From Candidatus Segatella mututuai (GTDB lineage: Bacteria > Bacteroidota > Bacteroidia > Bacteroidales > Bacteroidaceae), in NCBI GenBank assembly GCA_002439605.1, contig DJOI01000044.1, forward strand, positions 1 through 15,703: a stretch of DNA of 15,703 bases, in the 5' to 3' direction. Positions 6,935-15,093 of the stretch are shown here, piece by piece. The notes under the pieces were generated by a model that was given only the letters and a program-made list of their open reading frames with translations, was not told the origin of the DNA and searched no databases. Every line of letters starts with the position of its first letter. Positions within the stretch are counted from its first letter, which is position 1. A program made the translations under genes and the position numbers.

Positions 6935-8626
6935 ATGGTTAATAAATTATATGTAATGGTGCTCGTGATGGTGGTGTTCGCCATGCCAGCATGGGCGCAA
7001 AAGGAGAAAGACCATGATTTCGTGGTTGCTAAGAACATGGATGTCTTTACATCTATCTATAAAAATTTGGATATGATGTATGTGGATACTCTCGATGCTG
7101 ACGAGGTGATAGGGAATGGCATCAATGCCATGTTGCGTAGCCTTGATCCGTACACGGAGTATTATCCGGAGTCAAAAGTAAAAGAACTCAAGAACATGCT
7201 TACGGGTAAGTATGCTGGTATAGGTTCTGTGGTGAGATACAACTATCAGTTGGGCTATACGGTTATCAGCGAGCCTTACGAAGGAATGCCAGCGCAGGAA
7301 GCAGGGCTGAAGAAGGGCGACATCATCTTAAGCATTAATGACTCTACCATGAAGGGTAAGGAGGTGAGTTACGTGAGCGACCGTCTTCGTGGTGAGCCTG
7401 GTACATCGTTTATCATCAAGGTGAAGCGTCCAAGTACGGGGAAGGTGCTGAAGTTGAAGCTCACCCGACGCACCATACAGATGCCATTTCTTCCTTATTA
7501 TGGATTGCTGGATGGCGGAGTTGGCTATATCAATTTCAATTCTTTCACCGACCAGTGCGCCAAGGATGTGCGTCGTGCCTTTATCGACTTGAAAAAGCAA
7601 GGTGCCAAGAAACTCGTTTTCGACCTGCGCAACAATACAGGCGGTTCGGTGAGCGAGGCGGTGGGTATTGTCAATATGTTCTTGCCCAAGGATAAGATTG
7701 TCCTCACGATGAAGGGAAAGTTGCAACGTGCCAACAATGAATACAAGACCACAGTAGAACCTATAGACACGTTGATGCCTATCGTGGTGCTTGTAAGCGG
7801 AAATACAGCCAGTTCCGCCGAGATCCTAAGTGGATGCCTGCAAGATTATGACCGTGCTGTTATATTAGGTACGCGCACGTATGGGAAAGGCCTCGTTCAG
7901 ACTACGATGGACTTGCCTTACAATGGACAGATGAAACTTACCATGAGCAAGTATTACATTCCCAGCGGACGATGCGTGCAGGCTCTCAATTACAAACATG
8001 CCAAAGGCGGATATGTAGAACATGTACCCGACTCACTTACTAAGGTGTTTTATACGGTTGGAGGACGCAAGGTGAGAGATGGCGGAGGCGTGAAGCCCGA
8101 CGTGGAGGTGAAGCCCGACTCGTTGCCCAATATAGCTTACTATCTGGCAGGGGCACGTGACAGTAACGAGCTGATGCTCAACTATGAAGTGGATTATATA
8201 GCACGGCATCCTACGATAGCCCCAGCCAAGGACTTCGCTCTTACCGATGCGGATTATGGGGAATTCAAGGCTCGTGTGCTGAAAGCCGATTTCAAGTATG
8301 ACAGAGAGACGGAGAAGTATCTGAGAGACTTGGTGAAACTGGCTCGTTTCGAAGGGTATTATGACGATGCGAAGCCTGAATTTGATGCCCTCGCCAAGAA
8401 ACTGAGTCACAATGTGGCGAAGGATCTCGAATTTAATAAGCAGTACATCAAGCGCTTGCTTGAAAATGACATCGTGGCTGCATACTATTATCAGGGTGGA
8501 GCCATTCGTAACTCCTTGCGCTATGACAAGCAGGTGAAGGAGGCTGTCCGGCTGCTCAATGCACCCGAAGAATATAAAAAACTCTTGAGTCCCAACGAAA
8601 AAGAAGGCAAAATGGTACACAATTGA
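6935..8626 (+). CDS. S41-family carboxy-terminal processing peptidase
   Basis: This 563-residue exported serine protease is of the CtpA/Prc type, which trims or degrades envelope proteins from their C-termini. Residues 1-21 form a signal peptide ending PAWA. A PDZ domain spans about 92-178 and recognises substrate tails (GYTVISEPYEGMPAQEAGLK, KKGDIILSIND). The S41 protease core follows, with DLRNNTGG (230-237). Catalytic Ser293 lies in GNTASSAEI, and the general base Lys318 with Gln322 in YGKGLVQ; the 25-residue Ser-Lys spacing matches the family. A helical region after about residue 400 is usual in Bacteroidota members. The gene stands alone, with promoter elements before it and a new promoter after it. 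Its substrate cannot be named from context. Confidence 0.95.
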   Translation: MVNKLYVMVLVMVVFAMPAWAQKEKDHDFVVAKNMDVFTSIYKNLDMMYVDTLDADEVIGNGINAMLRSLDPYTEYYPESKVKELKNMLTGKYAGIGSVVRYNYQLGYTVISEPYEGMPAQEAGLKKGDIILSINDSTMKGKEVSYVSDRLRGEPGTSFIIKVKRPSTGKVLKLKLTRRTIQMPFLPYYGLLDGGVGYINFNSFTDQCAKDVRRAFIDLKKQGAKKLVFDLRNNTGGSVSEAVGIVNMFLPKDKIVLTMKGKLQRANNEYKTTVEPIDTLMPIVVLVSGNTASSAEILSGCLQDYDRAVILGTRTYGKGLVQTTMDLPYNGQMKLTMSKYYIPSGRCVQALNYKHAKGGYVEHVPDSLTKVFYTVGGRKVRDGGGVKPDVEVKPDSLPNIAYYLAGARDSNELMLNYEVDYIARHPTIAPAKDFALTDADYGEFKARVLKADFKYDRETEKYLRDLVKLARFEGYYDDAKPEFDALAKKLSHNVAKDLEFNKQYIKRLLENDIVAAYYYQGGAIRNSLRYDKQVKEAVRLLNAPEEYKKLLSPNEKEGKMVHN

Positions 8627-8666
8627 TTAAAAATGTGCATGTTGTAGAATAAAATATTCAAAAAAC

Positions 8667-8698
8667 TTTGGTCGAAAGCAAAAAAAATCGTAATTTTG
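8667..8698 (+). promoter_or_regulatory. Consensus promoter of the rimP-nusA-infB operon
   Basis: TTTG (8667-8670), a spacer of exactly 20 bases, then TAATTTTG (8691-8698) make a perfect Bacteroidota vegetative promoter. The predicted transcription start is near 8705, leaving a leader of about 55 bases before rimP. It starts 40 bases after the peptidase stop codon, so the operon is transcribed independently. Confidence 0.85.
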
Positions 8699-8711
8699 CA
8701 ACGTTCAGTGG

Positions 8712-8740
8712 AATGAGGGGCTCACAAAGAGTTCCTCATT
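8712..8740 (+). promoter_or_regulatory. Leader hairpin, terminator-like, before rimP
   Basis: Bases 8712-8723 pair with 8729-8740 over 12 positions (two G-T pairs) around the loop ACAAA, followed by the T-rich TTATTTTAAT. It occupies nearly the whole leader between promoter and rimP. Leader attenuation of rimP-nusA-infB operons, with autoregulation by NusA, is known in gammaproteobacteria. A similar role here is inference, and the imperfect T-run leaves its efficiency open. Confidence 0.6.
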
Positions 8741-8759
8741 TTATTTTAATAAGAAATAT

Positions 8760-9227
8760 ATGATAGATAAAAACGTCGTAAAAGAATTAGTTGACGAATG
8801 GCTCCAAGACAAGGAATATTTCTTGGTAAGCATTGAGATTAGTCCAGACGACAAAATTGTCGTAGAAATCGACCATGCCGATGGCGTGTGGATAGAGGAC
8901 TGCGTGGCTCTGAGTAGATTTATAGAGGACCACTTGAATCGTGAGGAGGAGGACTATGAACTTGAAGTAGGGTCGGCAGGACTCGGACAGCCTTTCAAGG
9001 TGCCACAGCAGTACATCAACTTCATTGGAAAAGAAGTGGAGGTGCTCGATGCCGATGGAAAAAAGGTGAAGGGCATTTTGCATTCTGTAGATGGCAACGA
9101 CTTCAGTGTGAGTGTAGAGGAGAAAGTAAAGGTGGAAGGTAAGAAACGCCCTGTAAAGCAGGACGTGCTGCATACCTATCAGATGGACAAGGTAAAATAT
9201 ACAAAATACGTAATAAGTTTCAAATAA
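8760..9227 (+). CDS. rimP: Ribosome maturation factor RimP
   Basis: This 155-residue cytoplasmic factor helps assemble the 30S subunit. The N-terminal alpha/beta domain (about 1-80) includes the conserved strand and loop YELEVGSAGLGQPF (66-79), the counterpart of LEVSSPGLDRPL in proteobacterial RimP. The C-terminal SH3-like domain (about 83-155) contains FIGKEVEVLDADGKKVKGIL. Length is typical. The ATG is the first after the leader hairpin, with no clear Shine-Dalgarno site. Only three bases separate its stop from nusA, so the two are cotranscribed and perhaps translationally coupled. The rimP-nusA-infB order is widely conserved and supports the call. Confidence 0.95.
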   Translation: MIDKNVVKELVDEWLQDKEYFLVSIEISPDDKIVVEIDHADGVWIEDCVALSRFIEDHLNREEEDYELEVGSAGLGQPFKVPQQYINFIGKEVEVLDADGKKVKGILHSVDGNDFSVSVEEKVKVEGKKRPVKQDVLHTYQMDKVKYTKYVISFK

Positions 9228-9230
9228 GCT

Positions 9231-10496
9231 ATGGCAGTAAAGAAAATGCAAGAAGAAACTGCGAGTATGATTGATACATTCCGCGAGTTTAAAGAAACCA
9301 AGAATATCGACCGTACTACGTTGGTGAGCGTACTGGAGGAAAGCTTCCGCAATGTGCTTGCCAAGATTTTCGGTAGTGACGAAAACTTCGATGTCATCGT
9401 AAATCCCGACAAGGGTGACTTTGAAATCTACCGCAACCGTGTGGTTGTGGCCGATGGCGAGGTGGAGAACGAAAACAAAGAGATTCCATTGACTGAGGCC
9501 CGCAAAATCCAGGCTGACTATGAAGTAGGCGAGGATGTGAGTGAAAAGGTTGACTTTAATAAGTTCGGTCGCCGTGCCATTCTGAACCTTCGTCAGACTT
9601 TGGCATCCAAGATTCTCGAACTGGAACATGATTCGTTGTACAATAAGTACAAGGATCGTGTGGGACAGGTTATTTCTGGCGAGGTCTATCAAGTGTGGAA
9701 GCGCGAGGTGCTCATTGTGGACGATGAGAACAATGAACTTATTCTGCCTAAGTCGGAGCAGATTCCTGCAGACGTATATCGCAAAGGTGAAACCGTACGT
9801 GCCGTTATTCTGAGAGTTGACAACGAGAATAATAATCCAAAGATTATACTCAGCCGTACTGCTCCCATCTTCTTGCAGCGACTCCTCGAGGCGGAGGTAC
9901 CCGAGATTAATGATGGTCTCATTGCCATCCGACGCATAGCACGCATGCCAGGCGAACGTGCCAAGATTGCGGTGGAGTCTTTTGATGAGCGCATAGACCC
10001 TGTCGGAGCCTGTGTGGGTGTCAAGGGAAGCCGTGTGCATGGCATCGTGCGCGAACTTTGCAACGAAAACCTCGACGTTATCAATTACTCGAGCAATATC
10101 AAACTCTTTATCCAGCGCGCACTGGCTCCTGCCCAGATTACTTCGGTTAATATCGATGAGGAAAACCATAAGGCCGAAGTTTACTTGCAGCCAGAGGAGG
10201 TGAGCTTGGCTATAGGTCGTGGTGGAATGAACATCAAGCTGGCCTCTATGCTCACCGAGTACACTATCGATGTGTTCCGTGAAATCAATGAGGCGGATGC
10301 TGATGAGGACATCTATTTGGATGAGTTCTCTGACGAAATAGACCAGTGGGTGATAGATGCCATCAAGGGTATTGGGCTCGATACCGCCAAACAGGTGCTG
10401 AAGGCTCCACGTAACATGCTGATAGAGAAGGCAGACCTCGAAGAGGAGACTGTTGACAACGTTTTGAAAGTATTGCGTGCCGAGTTCGAGAAATAA
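9231..10496 (+). CDS. nusA: Transcription termination/antitermination factor NusA
   Basis: This 421-residue protein binds RNA polymerase and nascent RNA to modulate pausing, termination and antitermination. Visible domains are the N-terminal polymerase-binding domain (about 1-135), S1 (about 141-209, GQVISGEVYQV to IILSRT), KH1 (about 230-297, with PVGACVGVKGSRV) and KH2 (about 300-365, with LAIGRGGMNIKLAS). A short acidic helix-hairpin-helix end (366-421) includes IKGIGLDTAKQVL. It lacks the two full C-terminal acidic repeats of Escherichia coli NusA (495 residues), as is usual outside gammaproteobacteria. It sits between rimP and infB in one operon and may regulate its own leader, though that is inference. 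Confidence 0.97.
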   Translation: MAVKKMQEETASMIDTFREFKETKNIDRTTLVSVLEESFRNVLAKIFGSDENFDVIVNPDKGDFEIYRNRVVVADGEVENENKEIPLTEARKIQADYEVGEDVSEKVDFNKFGRRAILNLRQTLASKILELEHDSLYNKYKDRVGQVISGEVYQVWKREVLIVDDENNELILPKSEQIPADVYRKGETVRAVILRVDNENNNPKIILSRTAPIFLQRLLEAEVPEINDGLIAIRRIARMPGERAKIAVESFDERIDPVGACVGVKGSRVHGIVRELCNENLDVINYSSNIKLFIQRALAPAQITSVNIDEENHKAEVYLQPEEVSLAIGRGGMNIKLASMLTEYTIDVFREINEADADEDIYLDEFSDEIDQWVIDAIKGIGLDTAKQVLKAPRNMLIEKADLEEETVDNVLKVLRAEFEK

Positions 10497-10528
10497 TAAA
10501 TAAAAAGAAGGAGATAGAAAGTATAAAT

Positions 10529-13411
10529 ATGAGCATCAGATTAAACAAAGCACTACGTGAATTAAACATAGGACTTCAGACGGCAGTTGAATTCCTGGAA
10601 AAAAGAAAAGAATTGGGGGAGGTGAAAGCCGAACTGAACTTTAAGTTGAGCGATGAACAATATAAAGCACTCAATGATGCCTTTAGTCAGGACAAGGAAG
10701 TTCGTAACCAGGCTGAAAAGCTCTTCACGAAGAAGACAAAAGAGAAGAAACGTGCACCAGAACCTAAGAACAACCGTGCTGAGAGTATCCTCGAGTCAAG
10801 TCACCAGCAGCAATATAAGCCGTTGGGTAAGATAGACTTGGGACAGGTAGGCAAGGCTGCTGTTGCTCAGTCTGCTGCTCCTAAAAAGACAGAGGTAAAG
10901 AAAACAGAGACTGCTGCCGTCAGTCCTGCGCCAGTAAACAAAACTCCTAAGACGGAGGAACAACCTCGTCAGGTTTCTCCTGTAGTAGAAAAAATCAAGA
11001 AAGGTGCTGTAGAAGCTGTAGCAAAGCAGTCGGAAGTAAAGGCTGAAAGAGCAGAAGACAAGCCCGGAAAAGTGGCGGCTAAGCCTGAAAGCAAGTCTGA
11101 GGTTGAGGAAGGCAAGATGGGAAAGCAGCCTGTTGCCGGTAAGCAGTCTGCCTCGACAAACACAGTCTTCACGCTGAAGAGTGAGCAGAAGTTTGCAGCC
11201 AATGAGCCTAAGGTCCTTGGAAAAATAGACCTTTCTACTATTAATCAGAGCACTCGTCCTAAGAAAAAGACCAAGGAAGAGCGCCGTAAGGAACGTGAGG
11301 ACAAGTTAGCTCAACAGCATAGCGAACGCAAGAAGCGTGTACGCATCAATAAGGAACGTGTAGACATCAATGCCGAGTCGGCACGGGGCAATAATGGCAA
11401 GAACAACAATAATGGCGGCAACCAGAACAACAATGGTGGCGGTAAGAAGAAAAACAAGAACAAAAACAAGAATAATAATAAGGGAAACAACCAACGCCAG
11501 ATTGAGGTTGATGATGAGGCTGTAGCACGTCAAGTAAAAGAGACTCTTGCTCGTTTGACTAATAAAAGTCAGAACAAAAAAGGTGCTAAGTACCGTAAAG
11601 AGAAGCGAGAGGCTGTGCAGGAAAAACTGCAGAAGGAGGCCAAGGAGGAGCAGAAGGAAAGCAAGGTGCTGAAACTCACGGAGTTCGTTACCGTAAGCGA
11701 GTTGGCTACGATGATGAACATCTCTGTTACTCAGGTCATCTCTACTTTGATGGGCGTGGGTATCATGGTGTCCATCAACCAGCGTCTCGATGCCGAGACA
11801 ATCAACATGGTGGCTGAGGAGTTCGGCTTCAAGACCGAATACGTGAGTGCCGACGTTCAGGAGGCTGTAAGCGAGGAAGAGGACGACGAGAACGACTTGG
11901 TTCCACGTGCTCCAATCGTTACCGTGATGGGTCATGTTGACCATGGTAAGACCTCTTTGCTCGACTATATCCGCAATACCAACGTGATTGCTGGTGAGGC
12001 GGGTGGAATTACCCAGCACATCGGTGCTTACAGCGTGACACTGAAGAGTGGTCGCAAGGTAACCTTCCTCGATACTCCTGGTCATGAGGCATTTACAGCC
12101 ATGCGTGCCCGTGGTGCACAGGCTACCGATATCGCTATCATCATCATCGCAGCCGATGACTCTGTGATGCCTACTACCAAGGAGGCCATCGCCCATGCGC
12201 AGGCTGCTGGTGTGCCAATGGTATTCGCTATCAATAAGATCGATAAGCCAGGAGCTAATCCTGACCGTATCCGCGAGGACTTGGCAAATATGAATTTGCT
12301 CGTTGAGGAGTGGGGTGGTAAGTATCAGTGCCAGGAAATCAGTGCCAAGAAAGGTACCGGTGTTCACGACTTGCTCGACAAGGTGCTCTTGGAGGCAGAT
12401 ATGCTCGACTTGAAGGCTAATCCTAATCGCCGTGCCACAGGTACCATCATCGAGTCTTCGCTCGACAAGGGTCGTGGATATGTTTCTACCGTATTGGTAT
12501 CCAACGGTACCTTGAAGGTAGGCGACATCGTGCTCGCCGGTACTTCCTGGGGACGTGTCAAGGCAATGTTCAATGAGCGTAACGCCAATATCAAGTCTGC
12601 CGGTCCTTCCGATCCAGCTATCATCCTTGGTTTGAACGGGGCACCTACAGCAGGCGACCAGTTCCACGTGATTGAGACTGAGCAAGAGGCTCGTGAGATT
12701 GCCAACAAGCGTGAGCAGTTGCAGCGCGAGCAGGGCTTGCGTACACAAAAGCGCTTGACCTTGGGTGATATTTCTCACCGTATCGCACGTGGCGAGTTCC
12801 ATGAGTTGAACGTCATCGTGAAGGGTGATACCGATGGCTCTGTAGAGGCATTGAGCGACTCATTCATCAAGCTTTCTACCGAGAAGGTTCAGGTGAACGT
12901 CATCAGCAAGGGTGTAGGACAGATTTCTGAAAACGATGTGATGTTGGCTTCTGCATCAGATGCCATCATCGTAGGTTTCCAGGTTCGTCCATCCGCAGAT
13001 GCTCGCAAGGCTGCCGACCGTGAAGGTGTGGAAATCAACACTTACTCTATCATCTACGATGCCATCGATGACATCAAGAGTGCGATGGTCGGTATGCTTG
13101 ACAAGGTGAAGAAGGAAATCGTCACCGGTCAGGTTGAGGTGAAGCAGACCTTCAAGATTTCTAAGGTGGGTACCATCGCTGGTGGTCTCGTTACCGAGGG
13201 TAAGGTACACGCCAAGGATAAGGCTCGTGTCATCCGTGATGGTATCGTCATCCGTACAGCCGATATTGGTGCCTTGAAGCGTTACAAAGACGATGTCAAG
13301 GAGGTTGTCACTGGTATGGAGTGCGGTTTGAGCCTCGTCAACTTCAATGATATTCAGGAGGGCGACATCATCGAGACCTTCACAGAGATTGAGGTGGAGC
13401 AGAAGCTGTAA
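10529..13411 (+). CDS. infB: Translation initiation factor IF-2
   Basis: This 960-residue GTPase places initiator tRNA on the 30S subunit and promotes subunit joining. An N-terminal helical module (1-55) is followed by a long, probably disordered Lys/Ala/Glu-rich linker, with an Asn/Gly/Lys-rich stretch near 287-322. A second IF2_N-type module (about 385-440) contains VTVSELATMMNISVTQVI. The G domain has GHVDHGKT (468-475), DTPGHEAF (from 515) and NKID (569-572). Domains II to IV follow, ending in IQEGDIIETFTEIEVEQKL. The ATG is 32 bases after nusA, in the same operon. The length beyond E. coli IF2 (890) comes from the linker. Confidence 0.97.
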   Translation: MSIRLNKALRELNIGLQTAVEFLEKRKELGEVKAELNFKLSDEQYKALNDAFSQDKEVRNQAEKLFTKKTKEKKRAPEPKNNRAESILESSHQQQYKPLGKIDLGQVGKAAVAQSAAPKKTEVKKTETAAVSPAPVNKTPKTEEQPRQVSPVVEKIKKGAVEAVAKQSEVKAERAEDKPGKVAAKPESKSEVEEGKMGKQPVAGKQSASTNTVFTLKSEQKFAANEPKVLGKIDLSTINQSTRPKKKTKEERRKEREDKLAQQHSERKKRVRINKERVDINAESARGNNGKNNNNGGNQNNNGGGKKKNKNKNKNNNKGNNQRQIEVDDEAVARQVKETLARLTNKSQNKKGAKYRKEKREAVQEKLQKEAKEEQKESKVLKLTEFVTVSELATMMNISVTQVISTLMGVGIMVSINQRLDAETINMVAEEFGFKTEYVSADVQEAVSEEEDDENDLVPRAPIVTVMGHVDHGKTSLLDYIRNTNVIAGEAGGITQHIGAYSVTLKSGRKVTFLDTPGHEAFTAMRARGAQATDIAIIIIAADDSVMPTTKEAIAHAQAAGVPMVFAINKIDKPGANPDRIREDLANMNLLVEEWGGKYQCQEISAKKGTGVHDLLDKVLLEADMLDLKANPNRRATGTIIESSLDKGRGYVSTVLVSNGTLKVGDIVLAGTSWGRVKAMFNERNANIKSAGPSDPAIILGLNGAPTAGDQFHVIETEQEAREIANKREQLQREQGLRTQKRLTLGDISHRIARGEFHELNVIVKGDTDGSVEALSDSFIKLSTEKVQVNVISKGVGQISENDVMLASASDAIIVGFQVRPSADARKAADREGVEINTYSIIYDAIDDIKSAMVGMLDKVKKEIVTGQVEVKQTFKISKVGTIAGGLVTEGKVHAKDKARVIRDGIVIRTADIGALKRYKDDVKEVVTGMECGLSLVNFNDIQEGDIIETFTEIEVEQKL

Positions 13412-13416
13412 AGTTT

Positions 13417-13509
13417 AGGAGTTAAAGAAGTTAAGACAAATGCTAATGTAGCAACATGTCATCTGAAAATAGAGAAGAAAGACCAATGTCTTAACTCCCT
13501 TTAACTCCT
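13417..13509. repeat. Long imperfect inverted repeat after infB
   Basis: Arm 13417-13438 pairs with 13487-13509: 11 pairs, a small A versus GG internal loop, then 10 pairs, enclosing 48 bases. Each arm is a near-tandem repeat of AGTTAA units, and a further related GACTCC follows at 13511-13516. It begins six bases after the infB stop codon. No T-run follows the second arm, so it is either a non-canonical terminator/3'-end stabiliser or a repetitive intergenic element. Confidence 0.75.
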
Positions 13510-13531
13510 TGACTCCATTAGATAAATAAGG

Positions 13532-13561
13532 TAGGGATGAGCTGCAAAAGGCTTATCCCTA
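13532..13561 (+). promoter_or_regulatory. Hairpin in the sufB leader
   Basis: Eleven bases (13532-13542) pair with 13551-13561, including TAGGGAT/ATCCCTA and one G-T pair, around an 8-base loop. The sequence after it has only TTTAGG, so termination is doubtful. It could be a leader structure of the suf operon or part of the infB 3' end. No TAnnTTTG promoter was found between infB and sufB. Confidence 0.5.
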
Positions 13562-13594
13562 TTTAGGATTAAAATAACGAAAGGTTATTCTAAA
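13562..13594 (+). promoter_or_regulatory. Hairpin ending just before the sufB start codon
   Basis: AATAAC (13573-13578) pairs with GTTATT (13584-13589) around GAAAG, and the flanking TTTAG (13562-13566) pairs with CTAAA (13590-13594), leaving a 6-base bulge on the left side. It ends four bases before the ATG at 13599, where it could affect ribosome access. The stem is A/T-rich and may be weak, so its function is conjecture. Confidence 0.4.
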
Positions 13595-13598
13595 TAAA

Positions 13599-15050
13599 AT
13601 GGCAGAAATAGAGAACGGACAGAATCAGGTTGTCAAGGACGTGATAGACCAGAAATACGAGTATGGCTTCACGACCGACGTACATACCGAGATTATAGAG
13701 AAAGGACTCAACGAGGATGTTGTGCGCCTTATCTCGCAGAAGAAGGGAGAGCCTGAGTGGATGCTCGAATTCCGTCTGAAAGCCTACAATTACTGGAAGA
13801 CGCTCAAGGAGCCAAAGTGGGGGCACGTGCATGTGCCACCTATCGATTATCAGGAGATTTCATACTATGCCGACCCTTTGGCGAAGAAGCCAAAGAACAA
13901 GGAGATAGACCCTGAGTTGGAGAAGACATTCGACAAGTTGGGTATTCCTTTGGAGGAACGTTTGGCATTGAGCGGCACAGCCGTGGATGCCATCATGGAT
14001 TCCGTGTCGGTGAAGACTACTTTCAAGGATAAACTTCGTGAGAAGGGTGTCATCTTCTGTAGCATCGGCGAGGCTATCAAGGAGCATCCCGATTTGGTGA
14101 AGGAATATTTGGGAACGGTAGTTCCTTATCGTGATAACTTCTATGCAGCCTTGAACAGCTGCGTGTTCAGCGACGGTTCGTTCGTATATATTCCTAAGGG
14201 CGTGCGTTGCCCGATGGAGTTGAGTAGTTACTTCCGTATCAACGCCCGCAATACGGGTCAGTTTGAGCGTACACTGATTATCGCCGACGATGATGCTTAT
14301 GTATCTTACTTGGAGGGTTGTACTGCGCCAATGCGCGATGAGAACCAACTCCATGCGGCTATCGTCGAGATTATCGTCAAGGATAATGCCGAGGTGAAAT
14401 ACTCTACCGTTCAGAACTGGTATCCGGGCGATGAACACGGAAAGGGTGGTGTGCTCAACCTCGTGACCAAGCGAGGCGACTTGCGTGGCGTCAACTCTAA
14501 GTTGAGTTGGACGCAGGTGGAGACTGGTTCCGCCATCACCTGGAAGTATCCTTCTTGCATCTTGCGTGGCGACAACTCACAGGCTGAGTTCTACAGCGTT
14601 GCTGTCACCAACAATTATCAGGAGGCTGATACCGGTACCAAGATGATTCACATGGGCAAGAACACCAAGAGTACCATCATTTCGAAGGGTATCTCTGCAG
14701 GTCATAGCCAGAACTCCTATCGTGGTTTGGTGCGTGCTACATCCAGTGCCGACAATGCCCGCAACTATAGCTCTTGCGACTCCTTGTTGCTTGGCAGCGA
14801 TTGTGGTGCTCATACCTTCCCATACATGGACGCTCACAACGATACCGCTGTGTTCGAGCATGAGGCAACGACCTCGAAGATTTCGGAAGACCAGCTCTTC
14901 TATTGCAATCAGCGAGGCATTCCTACCGAGGAGGCTGTCGGCTTGATTGTCAATGGTTATGCCAAGGACGTGCTCAACAAGTTGCCTATGGAGTTTGCCG
15001 TGGAGGCACAGAAACTCTTAAGTGTTTCGCTCGAAGGAACAGTAGGATAA
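13599..15050 (+). CDS. sufB: Fe-S cluster assembly protein SufB
   Basis: This 483-residue scaffold of the SufBCD complex builds iron-sulfur clusters in the cytoplasm. Family blocks include MLEFRLKAYNYWK, FKDKLREKGVIFCSIGEAI, YIPKGVRCPMELSSYFRIN, GCTAPMRDENQLHAAIVEI and the beta-helix core with GTKMIHMGKNTKS. The cluster-site residues of E. coli SufB (Cys405, His433, Glu434) correspond in spacing to Cys393 (NYSSCDSLL), His421 and Glu422 (FEHEATTSKIS) here. Length is normal. SufC follows after 43 bases, so the two form the start of a suf operon. No promoter is evident upstream, and transcription may start within the structured region before it or read through from infB. Confidence 0.97.
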   Translation: MAEIENGQNQVVKDVIDQKYEYGFTTDVHTEIIEKGLNEDVVRLISQKKGEPEWMLEFRLKAYNYWKTLKEPKWGHVHVPPIDYQEISYYADPLAKKPKNKEIDPELEKTFDKLGIPLEERLALSGTAVDAIMDSVSVKTTFKDKLREKGVIFCSIGEAIKEHPDLVKEYLGTVVPYRDNFYAALNSCVFSDGSFVYIPKGVRCPMELSSYFRINARNTGQFERTLIIADDDAYVSYLEGCTAPMRDENQLHAAIVEIIVKDNAEVKYSTVQNWYPGDEHGKGGVLNLVTKRGDLRGVNSKLSWTQVETGSAITWKYPSCILRGDNSQAEFYSVAVTNNYQEADTGTKMIHMGKNTKSTIISKGISAGHSQNSYRGLVRATSSADNARNYSSCDSLLLGSDCGAHTFPYMDAHNDTAVFEHEATTSKISEDQLFYCNQRGIPTEEAVGLIVNGYAKDVLNKLPMEFAVEAQKLLSVSLEGTVG

Positions 15051-15093
15051 TATAAAAAACACCGAATTCATCGGAAGAAAATTCTTGTAAATT

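Noticed and set aside
8787..10169. 460-codon minus-strand frame
   Set aside because: It lies opposite rimP and nusA, both of which are clear family members, and the translation shows no recognisable domain; it is a codon-bias shadow.
11306..12802. 498-codon minus-strand frame
   Set aside because: It lies wholly opposite infB, whose GTPase motifs are unmistakable. The composition is rich in His, Leu and Thr, as expected for a shadow frame.
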